A stretch of DNA of 7,193 nucleotides from DATFWC01 sp045801465 (GTDB lineage: Bacteria > Pseudomonadota > Alphaproteobacteria > Rhizobiales > Xanthobacteraceae). The position numbers and the translations under genes are program-made. The notes under the pieces were generated by a model that was not told the DNA's origin, made no database searches, and saw nothing but the letters and a program-made list of their open reading frames with translations. Location of the stretch: positions 1 to 7,193 of the forward strand of contig JBJMSU010000015.1 in the NCBI GenBank assembly GCA_045801465.1. Reading direction: 5' to 3'. How positions within the stretch are numbered: position 1 is the first letter of the stretch; every line of letters starts with the position of its first letter. Below are positions 6,120 to 7,193 of the stretch, one piece after another.

Positions 6120-7193
6120 TCACGCCGCTTCCGTGTCCGGCCCGCTCGCGGTGGCATCGGGGCGCGGCGGCGTGTCGGTGAACAGCGTCACGTCGTTGAA
6201 GCCCGCCGCGATGAGGCGGTCGCGCGCGCCCTGCACGGCGTCATCCGACAGCCCGGGAGCAACCAGCACCGCATGCGGCGCGAACCGCGCGAACCGCTCG
6301 AGCGCAACATCGGGCAGGGCGCCGGCGTCGATAACGACGTGCTCGTAGGTGCGCGCCAGGGCGTTGATGCCGATGTTCAGCCGCTCCGATCGCAGGATCG
6401 AGCCGGTATCTGCCGGCACGCGGCCAGCCGCAATCAAGTGCACGCGCGAGGCGCGATCGCGGGTGATGATATGGCGGAACGATGCTGCTCCGCGCACCAG
6501 CTCGGCCAAGCCGGGAGCGCCCGGCTCAGTGGAAATCGCCGCCAGATTGGGAGACGAGAGCGCAAGATCGATCAGCACCACCCTGCCCTCCCGCGCGAGC
6601 GCGCGCGCCAGCGCAATCGCCGTCGAGGTGGTGCCGAGATTGTGTGCGGCGCCGACGACGGTGAGACACCGCGCCGCCCCGGCGCGGCGAAGCCCGCTTG
6701 CGAGCCGGCGCGTTGAACCACTGGCTGGTGCCGCAGATGCGCCGGAAGGCGCAGCGCTTGCCGGGCTCGGAGCCGAAGCCGGGGTCTCCTCGCTGGCGCT
6801 GACGAGCTCGCTGTTCGCCTCGTCCTCCGAGTTCACCGACATGGCCGCACGGGCTCGCGCGACCAGGTCCTCCGCCGGGTCGGCGGCACGATAGACGTTG
6901 CCGGCGAGGAGCTCGCCGGTGGTGATGGCGGCGGCCGAGAGGATGAGGGTAGCGAGCGTGGCGATGAGGACGATGGGGACCTTCTTGGGGAAGGATGGGG
7001 TGTTGGAGAGGATGGCGCGCGAGATGATGCGCGCCTCGGCGGGCGCGCTCGCCATGGAGTCGCGGGCGTTGGCCTCGCGGTATTTGGCGAGATAGGATTC
7101 CAGGAGGTCGCGCTGGGCCTTGGCCTCGCGCTCGAGCGCGCGCAGCTCGACGTCCTGTCCGCCGCTGGCGGCGGCCTGGGCCTTGAGCTGGTC
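6120..7193 (-). CDS. Exopolysaccharide transport protein, GNVR/Wzc-type with degenerate BY-kinase-like domain (3' part)
   Basis: The frame is open from the right edge of the window to TGA at 6122-6120 and gives the last 357 residues; the start lies outside. Fragment residues 1-60 carry the conserved ELRALEREAKAQRDLLESYL and YREANAR helix of the GNVR region. Next comes the proline motif PSFPKKVP, then a membrane helix (about 73-95). After a disordered Ala/Pro/Ser/Glu linker (about 105-165), a P-loop-ATPase-like domain runs from 175 to 340. Its landmarks are VVGAAHNLGTTSTAIALARA at the Walker A position, VVLIDLA at Walker A' and HVVIDAG at Walker B. In Wzc and ExoP this kind of protein sits in the inner membrane and helps polymerise and export polysaccharide. 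Here the Walker A lysine is replaced and the C-terminus has no tyrosine cluster, so tyrosine-kinase activity is doubtful. An in-frame ATG at 7055 is internal, not the start. Confidence 0.85.
   Translation of the reverse strand, partial: DQLKAQAAASGGQDVELRALEREAKAQRDLLESYLAKYREANARDSMASAPAEARIISRAILSNTPSFPKKVPIVLIATLATLILSAAAITTGELLAGNVYRAADPAEDLVARARAAMSVNSEDEANSELVSASEETPASAPSPASAAPSGASAAPASGSTRRLASGLRRAGAARCLTVVGAAHNLGTTSTAIALARALAREGRVVLIDLALSSPNLAAISTEPGAPGLAELVRGAASFRHIITRDRASRVHLIAAGRVPADTGSILRSERLNIGINALARTYEHVVIDAGALPDVALERFARFAPHAVLVAPGLSDDAVQGARDRLIAAGFNDVTLFTDTPPRPDATASGPDTEAA

Overview
The window is GC-rich, with strong G/C bias at third codon positions. The proteins look like those of Alphaproteobacteria of the order Hyphomicrobiales (Rhizobiales). 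The palindromic intergenic repeat near the left end and the form of the exopolysaccharide gene at the right end both suggest the Bradyrhizobium/Rhodopseudomonas group. This placement is inferred from protein and repeat style, not from a marker gene. I see no rRNA, tRNA, CRISPR array, transposase or phage gene, and this looks like ordinary chromosomal sequence.

Layout, left to right. (1) The 3' end of a plus-strand gene (2-205), probably a 4,5-dihydroxyphthalate decarboxylase-like or NMT1-type substrate-binding-fold protein. (2) A palindrome-rich intergenic repeat (222-334) between two converging genes. (3) A minus-strand gene for a secreted GlcG/HbpS-family protein with a proline-rich linker (336-890). 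A plausible sigma-70 promoter lies in the gap upstream of it. (4) A minus-strand gene for a KefB/KefC-like CPA2 cation:proton antiporter with a C-terminal TrkA-N domain (1043-2854). (5) A 196-bp divergent gap (2855-3050). (6) A plus-strand gene for a short MetE-like zinc methyltransferase (3051-4121). (7) A possible 17-codon coupling ORF (4128-4181) whose stop overlaps the start of (8), a soluble PAS hybrid histidine kinase with a receiver domain (4178-5884). (9) A 235-bp gap (5885-6119) with strong secondary-structure potential and at best a doubtful small ORF. (10) The 3' portion of a minus-strand exopolysaccharide-transport gene (6120-7193): a GNVR/Wzc-type protein with a second membrane segment and a BY-kinase-like domain that lacks the Walker A lysine and the tyrosine tail.

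The MetE-like gene and the kinase are close enough, and their signals overlap enough, to be one transcript. The other neighbours do not form an obvious pathway. The antiporter and GlcG-like genes share a strand but have a 152-bp gap with its own promoter candidate. I found no convincing new multi-gene system. The best leads are local: the degenerate kinase domain, the ATGA-coupled mini-ORF, the interleaved inverted repeats that could form an H-type pseudoknot, and the hairpin that covers the first start codon of the MetE-like gene.
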